DNA of 64,000 nt, from contig NZ_BMRF01000001.1 in the NCBI RefSeq assembly GCF_014648495.1, forward strand, positions 930,001-994,000. The letters are read 5' to 3'. Positions 38,024-45,636 of this stretch are shown here, piece by piece (the stretch's first letter is position 1; each line of letters starts with the position of its first letter). The translations under genes and the position numbers were made by a program. Below the pieces are notes generated by a model. The model ran no database searches. It was not told the DNA's origin and saw only the letters and a list, made by a program, of their open reading frames with translations. Origin of the DNA: Actinomadura cremea (GTDB taxonomy: Bacteria; Actinomycetota; Actinomycetes; Streptosporangiales; Streptosporangiaceae).

Positions 38024-38118
38024 GTGGGTGCGGACTTTCCCGCGCGCCACTTGGGGTGGTGCTGGGGGAGATCGGGGGGAGTCTTCGCGTGGGGCGGGGT
38101 GTGGCTTTGCCGCCGGGG

Positions 38119-39060
38119 CTACGGGAGGCGGGCCAGGAGGAGGTCTTGGCAGAGAGCGCCGAGGTCGAGGCCGGCGGCGGAGACGGCTCGGGGGAGGAGG
38201 CTGGTCTCGGTCATACCGGGGGCGACGTTGACTTCGAGGAAGTGGACGTCGCCGTGCTCGTCGACGATGAGGTCGGTGCGGGAGAGGTCGCGGAGGCCGA
38301 GGGCGCGGTGGGCGGTGACGGCGGCGGCGGTGGCGCGGTCGGTGACTTCGGGGGCGAGGCGCACCGGGGTCACGAACACGGTCTCGCCCGCGTCGTAGCG
38401 GGCGGTGTAGTCGTACCGGCCGTTCGGGGCGACGATCTCGACGGGTGGGAGGGCCTCGGGGACGCCGTTGCGCTCGATGACGCTGACGGCGATCTCGGTG
38501 CCGGAGACGTGGCGTTCGACGAGGGCGGCGTCGCCGTAGGCGAAGCAGCCGACCATGGCGGCGGAGAGTCCGGACGCCTCGTGCACGACGGACGCGCCGA
38601 GCGCGGAGCCGCCGCGGGTGGGCTTGACGAAGAGGGGGAGCCCGAGGCGGTGCACGATGCGGTCGAGGACCGAGGCGGCGCCGAGGTCGTGGAAGATCTC
38701 CTTCGGGAGGGCGACGGAGTCGGGGGTGCGCAGTCCGGCGCGGCGGACGACGGACTTCGCGGTGGGCTTGTCCCACGCGACGCGGCAGGCGTCGGGGCGG
38801 GCGCCGACGTAGGGGACGCCGAGGAGTTCGAGGACGTCGCGGATGGAACCGTCCTCACCGGCGGCGCCGTGCAGGACGGGGAAGACGGCGTCGGGCGGGT
38901 CGTCGGTCAGCGAGTCGAGGAGGGCGGCGTCGGCGTCGCGCAGTTCGACGGGGACGCCCTGGGCCCGGAGGGCCTCCGTGACGCGGCGGCCGGAGCGCAG
39001 GGAGACCTCGCGCTCGTAGGAGAGCCCTCCGGCGAGGACGACGACGTGACCGAGTTCCAC
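38119..39060 (-). CDS. D-alanine--D-alanine ligase family ATP-grasp enzyme
   Basis: A 313-residue ATP-grasp ligase. The N-terminal domain has HVVVLAGGLSYEREVSLRSG, the Ddl serine/Glu loop, and VFPVLHGAAGEDG; the ATP-binding segment is PLFVKPTRGGSALGAS; the C-terminal metal/substrate motif is DVHFLEVNVAPGMTETSLLP. The last motif replaces the usual NTxPGMT with NVAPGMT. It should join D-Ala residues for peptidoglycan. The GTG at 39060 is the family-consistent start. Actinomycetes usually carry another ddl elsewhere, so this may be a second, specialised copy. It lies 11 nt downstream of an aminotransferase gene, probably in one operon. Confidence 0.82.
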   Translation of the reverse strand: MELGHVVVLAGGLSYEREVSLRSGRRVTEALRAQGVPVELRDADAALLDSLTDDPPDAVFPVLHGAAGEDGSIRDVLELLGVPYVGARPDACRVAWDKPTAKSVVRRAGLRTPDSVALPKEIFHDLGAASVLDRIVHRLGLPLFVKPTRGGSALGASVVHEASGLSAAMVGCFAYGDAALVERHVSGTEIAVSVIERNGVPEALPPVEIVAPNGRYDYTARYDAGETVFVTPVRLAPEVTDRATAAAVTAHRALGLRDLSRTDLIVDEHGDVHFLEVNVAPGMTETSLLPRAVSAAGLDLGALCQDLLLARLP

Positions 39061-39071
39061 GGGTGCTCTTC

Positions 39072-40358
39072 TCAGACGATGCCCGGCCCCGGGGTGTGGA
39101 CGCCGGTGCCGGTGGCGGCGGTTTCCCCGAAAGTGTCCCGCATCCTGATCTCCTGTTCGATCACCCCGGCGAGGCGGCGGACGCCTTCGCGGATGCGGCC
39201 GGGCTCGGGGAAGCAGTACGAGAGGCGCATGTGGCGCTGGCCGCTCCCGTCGGCGTAGAAGCCGGTGCCGGGGACGTACGCGACGCGTTCGGCGATCGCG
39301 CGGGGGGACATCGCCTTGGAGTCGAGGCCCTCGGGGAGGGTGAGCCAGACGAAGAAGCCGCCCTCGGGACGGGTCCACGTGCAGCCGTCGGGCATCTGCT
39401 GGGCCAGGGCGTCGAGCATCGCGTCGCGGCGTTCGCGGTAGAGCTCGCGGAAGTCCTTGATCTGCTCGCGCCACGGCTGGGTCGAGAGGTACTCGCGGAC
39501 GGCGAGCTGGGAGAAGTTCGAGGGGCACAGGATCGCGGACTCGGCCGCGAGGACGAGCTTGGCGCGGATGGCGTGGGGTGCGAGGACCCAGCCGACGCGG
39601 AGGCCGGACGCGATCGTCTTGGAGAACGAGCCGAGGTAGATCACCCGGTCGTCGTCGGCGCGGAGGGCGCGGACGGGCTCGCCGTCGAAGCGCAGGAGAC
39701 CGTAGGGGTTGTCCTCGACGATCAGGACGTCGTGTTCCGTGCAGATCTCGAGGATCTGGGCGCGGCGGGCGGTCGTGAGGGTGACGCCCGCGGGGTTCTG
39801 GAACGTCGGGACGGTGTAGAGGAACTTGACGCGCCGGCCGTCGCGGCGGAGGCGTTCGAGGGTCTCGCGGAGCGCGGCGGGGTCGAGGCCGCCTTCGTCC
39901 ATCGGGACGTGCACGACGTCGGCCTGGTAGGACGCGAAGGTGCCGAGGGCACCGACGTAGGAGGGGGCCTCGGCGAGGACGACGTCGCCGGGGTCGATGA
40001 AGATCTTCGTGATGAGGTCGAGGGCCTGCTGGGCGCCGACGGTGACGACGACGTCGTCGGCGGAGCCGTGGACGCCTTCGAGGGCCATCACGTCGCAGAT
40101 GTGCTCGCGGAGCAGTTCGTCGCCCTGGGCGGAGCCGTACTGGAGCGCCTCGGCGCCCTTGCCGGCGACGAGATCGCCGATCATGCCGCCGACGGCGTCG
40201 AGGGGGAGCGCGGACACGTAGGGGGCGCCGCCGGCGAGGGAGACGATCTCGGGGCGGGCGACCATGGCGAACAGCGCACGGATCTCGGAGGGGACCATGC
40301 CGGCGGCACGGGCGGCGTAGCGGTCGGTGTAGGCGTCCGTGTGCGTGTGCTGTTCCAC
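39072..40358 (-). CDS. PLP-dependent aminotransferase, class I/II
   Basis: A 428-residue fold-type I enzyme of the LysN/MocR-like 2-aminoadipate group. It has LQYGSAQGDELLREHI, the TVGAQQALDLI segment, NPAGVTLT in the substrate region, and the PLP lysine in YLGSFSKTIASGLRVGW. It transfers an amino group between an amino acid and a 2-oxo acid; the exact substrate is unknown. The start is GTG 40358. It precedes the ddl-like gene by 11 nt and diverges from a GNAT gene. Genes of this type occur near parAB in several actinomycetes. Confidence 0.85.
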   Translation of the reverse strand: MEQHTHTDAYTDRYAARAAGMVPSEIRALFAMVARPEIVSLAGGAPYVSALPLDAVGGMIGDLVAGKGAEALQYGSAQGDELLREHICDVMALEGVHGSADDVVVTVGAQQALDLITKIFIDPGDVVLAEAPSYVGALGTFASYQADVVHVPMDEGGLDPAALRETLERLRRDGRRVKFLYTVPTFQNPAGVTLTTARRAQILEICTEHDVLIVEDNPYGLLRFDGEPVRALRADDDRVIYLGSFSKTIASGLRVGWVLAPHAIRAKLVLAAESAILCPSNFSQLAVREYLSTQPWREQIKDFRELYRERRDAMLDALAQQMPDGCTWTRPEGGFFVWLTLPEGLDSKAMSPRAIAERVAYVPGTGFYADGSGQRHMRLSYCFPEPGRIREGVRRLAGVIEQEIRMRDTFGETAATGTGVHTPGPGIV

Positions 40359-40534
40359 GTGGTCCTCCCGTGGTGCGGCTGGCTTGTAGGCGAACTTACG
40401 GCATCGGTCGTGCGGCGGAACCCCCCGGGGAGGTGGCGCGGCGCGTGATCGTGGGTAACTCTCTCTTCGATACGATGCCCGAGGACCTCGGAAGGTTGTC
40501 CGGGGACGCGGAACGTGGGGGGTGCCGTCCCGGG

Positions 40535-41152
40535 ATGTCGCGCCGTCTCGTCAACATCACGCTGGACAATCTGGACGATCTGCCGCTGCGCTGCCGGGGA
40601 TGCGTCTTCTGGGAGCTGGATCCGGTGACCCGCGAGCGGGCGCTGGAGAGCGGGGACGCCGGCCTGGAGAAGGAGGCGTGGGTCTCCTCGACGCTCCTGG
40701 AGTGGGGCAGCTGCGGCAAGATCGCGTACGTGGACGACGTTCCGGCGGGGTTCGTCCTGTACGCGCCGCCGCTGTACGTGCCAAGGTCGGTGGCGTTCCC
40801 GACGAGCCCGGTGAGCGCCGACGCCGTCCTGCTGATGACGGCGCACATCCTGCCGGAGTTCGCGGGCGGCGGGCTCGGCCGGATGCTGGTGCAGGGCGTC
40901 GCGAAGGACCTGACACGCCGGGCGGTGAAGGCGATCGAGGCCTTCGGCGACCTGAAGGGCGAGGACGGCGGCTGCATGGTCCCGGCCGACTATCTGCTGT
41001 CGGTGGGATTCAAGACGGTCCGGCCGCACCACCGGTACCCGAGGCTGCGGCTGGAGTTGAAGTCGGCGCTGTCGTGGCGTGAGGACGTCGAGGTGGCCCT
41101 GGAACGGCTCCTCGGCTCCATGGGGCCGGAAGGCGTACTTCGTCCCGTTTAG
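40535..41152 (+). CDS. GNAT-family acetyltransferase
   Basis: A 205-residue protein with a GNAT fold. The acetyl-CoA loop region is around LPEFAGGGLGRMLVQGVAKDL, preceded by SADAVLLMTAHILPE. Cysteines in RCRGCVFWEL and WGSCGKIAYVDD are notable. The ATG at 40535 starts at the conserved MSRRLVNITLDNLDDLP; the frame extends upstream to 40370 without similarity. The substrate is unknown. Proteins like this are found beside parAB in many actinomycetes, but no functional link is established here. Confidence 0.78.
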   Translation: MSRRLVNITLDNLDDLPLRCRGCVFWELDPVTRERALESGDAGLEKEAWVSSTLLEWGSCGKIAYVDDVPAGFVLYAPPLYVPRSVAFPTSPVSADAVLLMTAHILPEFAGGGLGRMLVQGVAKDLTRRAVKAIEAFGDLKGEDGGCMVPADYLLSVGFKTVRPHHRYPRLRLELKSALSWREDVEVALERLLGSMGPEGVLRPV

Positions 41153-41159
41153 CGGCTTC

Positions 41160-41813
41160 TCAGGGCTCGATGAGCGGCGGTCTGGTGCCGGCGAGGAGCC
41201 CGGTCCGGACGGCCGCGTCGAGCGCCGCCCTGGTCCGTGCGGCGTCGGAGCCGACGTCCGGGTCGAGGACGCCGAGCATGGTGGTCACGTCGGCGGGCCG
41301 CAGGGTGTTCTCGCGGGCCTTGGCGAGGACGTCGGCGACGGCCCGGCGCCCGTTCTCGTCGGACGCCAGCGCGCCGATCGCCGCGTCGTCGTCGGCGAGG
41401 TGCTCCAGCGACGCCCCGAGCCCGTCGTCGTCCAGGTCCGCGGGGCACTCGGCCCGGTGCCAGGCGCCGTCGGTGTACCAGTAGACGTAGCCGAGGGCGC
41501 TCGCGTCCTCGCGGAGCCGCTTCCAGTTCAGCCGTTCGGGCAGCCCGTCGGGGAGGTCCGCGGGCTCGCCGCCGGCGGCCCGCCCGTCGGAGTCGCGGAC
41601 GCCGAGGACGGCCTCGCCGTCCGGGGCCAGGGCCACCATCCACCGGTGCCCCTTCAGGTCGGCGGACACCCCGTCGCCGTCGACGCGCATCCCGTCCGCG
41701 GGGATGATCTCGGCGGCGGCCCCGACGGCCATCACCGACGCGCGGGTCCACATGAGCCGCGGTTCGTCCAGCTCTTCAACGTGCGGGGCTTCGGGCTGTC
41801 CCGGACGGGTCAA
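41160..41813 (-). CDS. Hypothetical acidic protein
   Basis: A 217-residue soluble protein that I do not recognise. It is rich in Asp/Ala, lacks a signal peptide and membrane helices, and has a Trp/Tyr cluster in the middle (RLNWKRLREDASALGYVYWYTDGAWHR, residues about 93-119). The C-terminal half is helical with many Asp and Ala residues. The TTG start at 41813 is preceded by GGAGG at a spacing of about 9 nt. It converges on the GNAT gene with only 7 nt between the stops and lies 90 nt upstream of trxA on the same strand order, so it could be regulated separately. Confidence 0.55.
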   Translation of the reverse strand: MTRPGQPEAPHVEELDEPRLMWTRASVMAVGAAAEIIPADGMRVDGDGVSADLKGHRWMVALAPDGEAVLGVRDSDGRAAGGEPADLPDGLPERLNWKRLREDASALGYVYWYTDGAWHRAECPADLDDDGLGASLEHLADDDAAIGALASDENGRRAVADVLAKARENTLRPADVTTMLGVLDPDVGSDAARTRAALDAAVRTGLLAGTRPPLIEP

Positions 41814-41903
41814 TGTGAGATACCTCCACGGGGAGACGAATCGGTCGCCGACCCTACCGCCGCAGCGGTGGGATCGGCGACCGGATCATGGCCCCGTGGT
41901 CGT

Positions 41904-42230
41904 TCAGGACTTGGCGCCGATGAACTCGGACAGGTCGCGGAGCAGCGCTGCCTTCGGCTTGGCGCCCATGATCTGCTTGACGACCTCGCCGCCCCGGTAG
42001 ACGTTCATCGTCGGGATCTGCATGACCCCGTACTGCGCCGGGACCTGCGGGTTCTCGTCGATGTTGAGCTTGACGATCTCGATGCTGTCGCCGTGCTCGG
42101 CGGCGATCTCCTCGAGGATGGGCGCGACCATCCGGCACGGGCCGCACCATTCCGCCCAGAAGTCGACCAGGACGGGCTTGTCGCTCTGCAGCACCTCGGT
42201 CGCGAAGTCGGCGTCGGTCACGGCTTTCAT
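41904..42230 (-). CDS. trxA: Thioredoxin
   Basis: A 108-residue thioredoxin with the active site WAEWCGPCRM, the cis-proline segment GVMQIPTMNVYRGGE and normal family length. It reduces protein disulphides and is itself reduced by TrxB, encoded 67 nt upstream on the same strand. The ATG is at 42230. It is probably co-transcribed with trxB from the SigR-type promoter. Confidence 0.96.
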   Translation of the reverse strand: MKAVTDADFATEVLQSDKPVLVDFWAEWCGPCRMVAPILEEIAAEHGDSIEIVKLNIDENPQVPAQYGVMQIPTMNVYRGGEVVKQIMGAKPKAALLRDLSEFIGAKS

Positions 42231-42297
42231 GGATGTCTCCCTCGTGGTCGCGGGGCCGGACGTGCGGTCGTCCGGCCCCGGGGGTCGTGCGGTCTGC

Positions 42298-43251
42298 TCA
42301 GACCTGCGGGACGGTGTCCGCCGCGTCGCGGTCCTGGAGCCAGTGCTCGGCGTCGATGGCGGCCGAGCAGCCGGTGCCCGCGGCGGTGATGGCCTGACGG
42401 TAGATGTGGTCGACCACGTCCCCGCACGCGAACACGCCGGGGACCTTCGTCTTGGTGGTGGGGGCGTCGACGAGCAGGTAGCCGTCGGGGTCGGTCTCAA
42501 GCTGCCCGGCGAACAGTTCGCTGCGCGGGTCGTGCCCGATGGCGATGAACAGGCCGGTGATGTCGAGGCGGCTCTCCTCGCCGGTCTTGACGTTGCGGAG
42601 GCTCACGCCGTTCACGCGGTCGTCGCCGTGGATCGCCGTGACCTCGCTGTCCCACCGGAACTTGATCTTGTCGTTGGCGAACGCCCGGTCCTGCATGATC
42701 TTGGACGCGCGCAGTTCGTCCCGGCGGTGGACCACGGTGACCGTGCGGGCGAACTTGGTGAGGAAGATCGCCTCCTCCATCGCGGTGTCGCCGCCGCCGA
42801 CGACGGCGATGTCCTGCTCGCGGAAGAAGAAGCCGTCGCAGGTCGCGCACCAGGAGACGCCGCGTCCGGAGAGCCGCTGCTCGTCGGGCAGGCCCAACTC
42901 GCGGTAGCCGGAACCGGTCGCCACGATCACGGTGCGGGCACGGTACACGTCGTCGCCCACCTTGACGATCTTCGGGTCGGCGTTCAGGTCGACCTCGGTG
43001 ACGTCGTCGGCGATGAGCTCGGCACCGAACCGCTCGGCCTGCTTGCGCAGGTTGTCCATGAGGTCGGGGCCCATGATCCCGTCGGGGAACCCGGGGAAGT
43101 TCTCCACGTCGGTGGTGTTCATCAGCGCGCCGCCGGCGGTCACCGACCCCTCGAACACGAGCGGCTTCAGGTCGCCGCGGGCCGCGTAGACGGCGGCCGT
43201 GTAGCCCGCGGGGCCGGAGCCGATGATGATGACGTTACGGACGTCGCTCAC
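42298..43251 (-). CDS. trxB: Thioredoxin-disulfide reductase
   Basis: A 317-residue flavoenzyme that passes electrons from NADPH to thioredoxin. It has the FAD-binding motif [13 protein letters not shown] near the N-terminus, the redox pair CATC in [11 protein letters not shown], the NADPH motif [12 protein letters not shown], and the C-terminal FAD segment [16 protein letters not shown]. The GTG at 43251 is chosen by family alignment and has GGAGAGG upstream. It forms the trxB-trxA pair found beside sigM in Actinobacteria. Confidence 0.96.
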   Translation of the reverse strand: MSDVRNVIIIGSGPAGYTAAVYAARGDLKPLVFEGSVTAGGALMNTTDVENFPGFPDGIMGPDLMDNLRKQAERFGAELIADDVTEVDLNADPKIVKVGDDVYRARTVIVATGSGYRELGLPDEQRLSGRGVSWCATCDGFFFREQDIAVVGGGDTAMEEAIFLTKFARTVTVVHRRDELRASKIMQDRAFANDKIKFRWDSEVTAIHGDDRVNGVSLRNVKTGEESRLDITGLFIAIGHDPRSELFAGQLETDPDGYLLVDAPTTKTKVPGVFACGDVVDHIYRQAITAAGTGCSAAIDAEHWLQDRDAADTVPQV

Positions 43252-43312
43252 TGTGCTTGCCTCTCCTCGTTCGCCGTCGGTGCCGCCCTGACCCGGCCCC
43301 GCCAGTCGCGTC

Positions 43313-43339
43313 AACCGATCCTAGGCCGTGCTGATTCCC
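43313..43339 (-). promoter_or_regulatory. SigR-type (oxidative stress) promoter of trxBA
   Basis: On the minus strand, GGGAAT (43334-43339) is followed after exactly 18 nt by GTT (43313-43315). This matches the GGAAT-N18-GTT consensus of the Streptomyces SigR and mycobacterial SigH regulon, of which trxBA is a classic member. It lies 62 nt upstream of the trxB start. Confidence 0.75.
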
Positions 43340-43376
43340 GCCGGTGGCGTCCCCCACCGCCCGTAGGCTGTGGCCC

Positions 43377-43949
43377 ATGGCACGCATTCTCCTCTTCCAC
43401 TCCATCTACGGGGTCCGGCCGGCCGTGCACGGTGCGGCGGACCGGTTCCGCGCCGCCGGACACGAGGTCCACGTCCCCGACCTGTTCGACGGGCGTGTCG
43501 CCGCATCGGTGGAGGAGGGGCAGGCCGTCCAGGAGGAGATCGGACGGGACGAGCTGCTGCGGCGGGCGGTCGCGGCGGCGGCGCCGCTGACGGAACCGGG
43601 CGGGCTCGTCTACGCGGGGTTCTCGCTCGGGGCGGCCATCGCGCAGAACCTCGCGCTCGCCGACGGGCGGGCGGGCGGCCTGCTGCTGATGCACGGCACG
43701 TCCGACCTGCCCGAGGACGCGTCGACCGAGGTGCCGGCACAGCTGCACGTCGCCGACCCCGACACGTTCGAGCCCGTCGACTGGCTGAACGCCTGGTACC
43801 TGCAGATGCGCAAGGCGGGCGCCGACGTGGAGGTCTTCCGGTACCGGGGCGCGGGGCACCTGTTCACCGATCCCGACCTGCCCGACCACGACCCCGACGC
43901 CGCCGAACGGGCGTGGGCGATCGCGCTCGACTTCGTCGCGTCCCTCTGA
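43377..43949 (+). CDS. Dienelactone hydrolase-like alpha/beta hydrolase
   Basis: A 190-residue alpha/beta hydrolase. It begins ARILLFHSIYGVRPAVHG, has the nucleophile elbow GFSLG with Ser83 in place of the Cys of true dienelactone hydrolases, a probable acidic residue in VADPDTF and the catalytic histidine in GAGHLFTDPDLPDHD. It should cleave a small ester or lactone; the substrate is unknown. Its promoter region overlaps that of the divergent trxB. Confidence 0.82.
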   Translation: MARILLFHSIYGVRPAVHGAADRFRAAGHEVHVPDLFDGRVAASVEEGQAVQEEIGRDELLRRAVAAAAPLTEPGGLVYAGFSLGAAIAQNLALADGRAGGLLLMHGTSDLPEDASTEVPAQLHVADPDTFEPVDWLNAWYLQMRKAGADVEVFRYRGAGHLFTDPDLPDHDPDAAERAWAIALDFVASL

Positions 43950-43957
43950 CCGGACGC

Positions 43958-43997
43958 GCCCGGGGCCGTCCGCCCGGACGCGCGGACGGCCCCGGGC
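43958..43997. terminator. Convergent terminator
   Basis: A 16-bp perfect stem (43958-43973 with 43982-43997) around an 8-nt loop, lying between the hydrolase stop and the anti-sigma factor stop. Confidence 0.75.
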
Positions 43998-44029
43998 ACG
44001 CGAGCACCCGGGGCCGTGGAAAAGGTGGA

Positions 44030-44839
44030 TCAGCCGTCGATCCGCTTGAGCACGTGCTGGTTCCGCGCGGTGCACTCCGGGCCGACGACCCAGATGTTCC
44101 AGGCCCCGGACCCCTCGCCGCGCAGCGCGATCACGGTGGCCTGCCGGCCCTCGTACTTCGCCTCGTCGACCAGGTCGGGCGTCTCTCCCCCCGTGACGCC
44201 CTCGACGCAGTCGGCCAGCCGGTCGCCCGGCGGCGCGTCCGGCAGCTTCCCGGCGCGTCCGGCCAGGCCGTCGACCTGCGTGGTCAGCGTCCCGGCACGG
44301 TAGGCGGTGCCGCTGTGCACGACGGAGAACGGCGGCGCGCCCATGATCTGCGAGCCCGGCGACGCGCCCTCGGAGGGCGACTCGGCACCCGACCCGCCCG
44401 AACCGTTCGACTCGCTCGACCCGCCGGACGCGTCGGCCGGGTCGTGGGCGGGCGCGGACGCCTTACCGTGGTCGCCGTTCATCTCGTCCAGGGTGATGCC
44501 GCCGACCAACCCGGCGCCACCGAGCACGACGACCGTCGCGGCCGCCGCCGACAGGATCCGCCAATGCCGCCTCCCGCGCCGCTGCTCCAGGCTCACCACG
44601 GTGGCGTTGTTGAGCGACTCCTCCGCCAAGGCGGTGTCGATGCGCTCGGCCAGCTCGGCGGGCATGGAGGGGACGGGTGCCTCCGCGAGGATCCGGGAGA
44701 CGTCCGCAAGATCGGCGGATCGGTCCCGGCACTCGGCGCAGGTTTCCAGGTGTGCGTTGACGGAGGCGGCTTGATCGTCTTCGAGCAGTCCCTCGGCCAG
44801 GTCGGCGAGGATCTCGTAGTCCACATGTGCGGGGTTCAC
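44030..44839 (-). CDS. Anti-sigma factor, zinc-finger type
   Basis: A 269-residue membrane protein. The cytoplasmic part carries the ZAS motif with AHLETCAECR (HxxxCxxC) at about 28-37, which binds the cognate ECF sigma factor. A single membrane helix lies at about 90-110 (ILSAAAATVVVLGGAGLVG), followed by a Ser/Gly-rich linker and an extracytoplasmic domain with two cysteines (ADCVEG, GPECTA) that could form a disulphide. The GTG start overlaps the sigM stop (GTGA), so the two proteins are made in equal amounts. Confidence 0.85.
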   Translation of the reverse strand: MNPAHVDYEILADLAEGLLEDDQAASVNAHLETCAECRDRSADLADVSRILAEAPVPSMPAELAERIDTALAEESLNNATVVSLEQRRGRRHWRILSAAAATVVVLGGAGLVGGITLDEMNGDHGKASAPAHDPADASGGSSESNGSGGSGAESPSEGASPGSQIMGAPPFSVVHSGTAYRAGTLTTQVDGLAGRAGKLPDAPPGDRLADCVEGVTGGETPDLVDEAKYEGRQATVIALRGEGSGAWNIWVVGPECTARNQHVLKRIDG

Positions 44840-45459
44840 TGGGGCATGCCACCTCCTTCCACACCTCCGACGTTTTTCGAGTCGCGTCGGTTCCGATGGT
44901 GCCGAAGGAGCGGTACGAGCCGCGCCCGGCCCCGCGCGCAGCGACTCTTGATCGTCCCAGGTGGGACCTCCAGGACGCGCGCCGCGTCGTCGACCGAGTA
45001 ACCCATCATGTCGACCAGGACGAGCGCCGCGCGCTGCTCGAACGGCAGTTCGAGCAGCGCGGTCCGGACGTCGAGCGAGACGCCGTGCGCGTCGGTTGGG
45101 TCGGGCATCTTCGGCGCGACGGCGTCGAACGTCGCGTCGTCCCCCATCGGCGTGGCGGGCCGGACCGACTTGCGGCGGATCCGGTCGAGGCAGGCGTTCA
45201 CGACGATGCGATGCAGCCAGGTGGTGACGGCGGCGTCGCCGCGGAACCGTCCGGCGGCGCGGAACGCCGACAGGCAGGCGTCCTGCAGGGCGTCCGCGGC
45301 CTCCTCCGGGTCGCCGACGGTGCGCAGCGCGACCGCCCACATCCGGTCGCGGTGCCGCTGCACCAGCACCGAGAAGGCGTGCGGGTCCCCCTGCGCGTGC
45401 CGTGCCAGCAGCTCCTTGTCGGGAACCTCGTCGATGTGACGCATGCTCACCGACGCCAT
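44836..45459 (-). CDS. sigM: ECF RNA polymerase sigma factor, SigM-type
   Basis: A 207-residue ECF sigma factor. Region 2 runs from AFSVLVQRHRDRMWAVALRTVG through FRGDAAVTTWLHRIVVNACLD, and region 4 covers LELPFEQRAALVLVDMMGYS and APPGTIKSR-like EVPPGTIKSRCARGRARL. It is held by the anti-sigma factor encoded next to it. The position between trxB and murJ is that of sigM in mycobacteria and streptomycetes, which supports the name. The ATG at 45459 is preferred; ATG 45444 is possible. Confidence 0.88.
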   Translation of the reverse strand: MASVSMRHIDEVPDKELLARHAQGDPHAFSVLVQRHRDRMWAVALRTVGDPEEAADALQDACLSAFRAAGRFRGDAAVTTWLHRIVVNACLDRIRRKSVRPATPMGDDATFDAVAPKMPDPTDAHGVSLDVRTALLELPFEQRAALVLVDMMGYSVDDAARVLEVPPGTIKSRCARGRARLVPLLRHHRNRRDSKNVGGVEGGGMPQ

Positions 45460-45636
45460 GAGCGACCGCCTTCTCGTCCGCGACCGGCCGCGCCTGCTGT
45501 GGAAGACACCACGGAATCCTGGGGGGAGGGGGACATTCTGCTCAGAGGCACGATACAGACAACGGCGACTTCCCGTCACAGGTCAGAGACTTCACCCGGG
45601 GGTAGATCACCAACGGCCGCGCGCGGTGATCCGGGA

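Larger units (their letters stand above)
36575..38118. other. Gene-free parS-bearing region
   Basis: About 1.5 kb between parB and the ddl-like gene. I find no ORF with family similarity, and the open frames are shadows of GC-rich sequence. It carries five canonical parS sites (listed separately). A 44-codon frame starting at 37596, inside a parS site (MFHVKRR...), is possible but unsupported. The region probably acts as the centromere. Confidence 0.75.
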
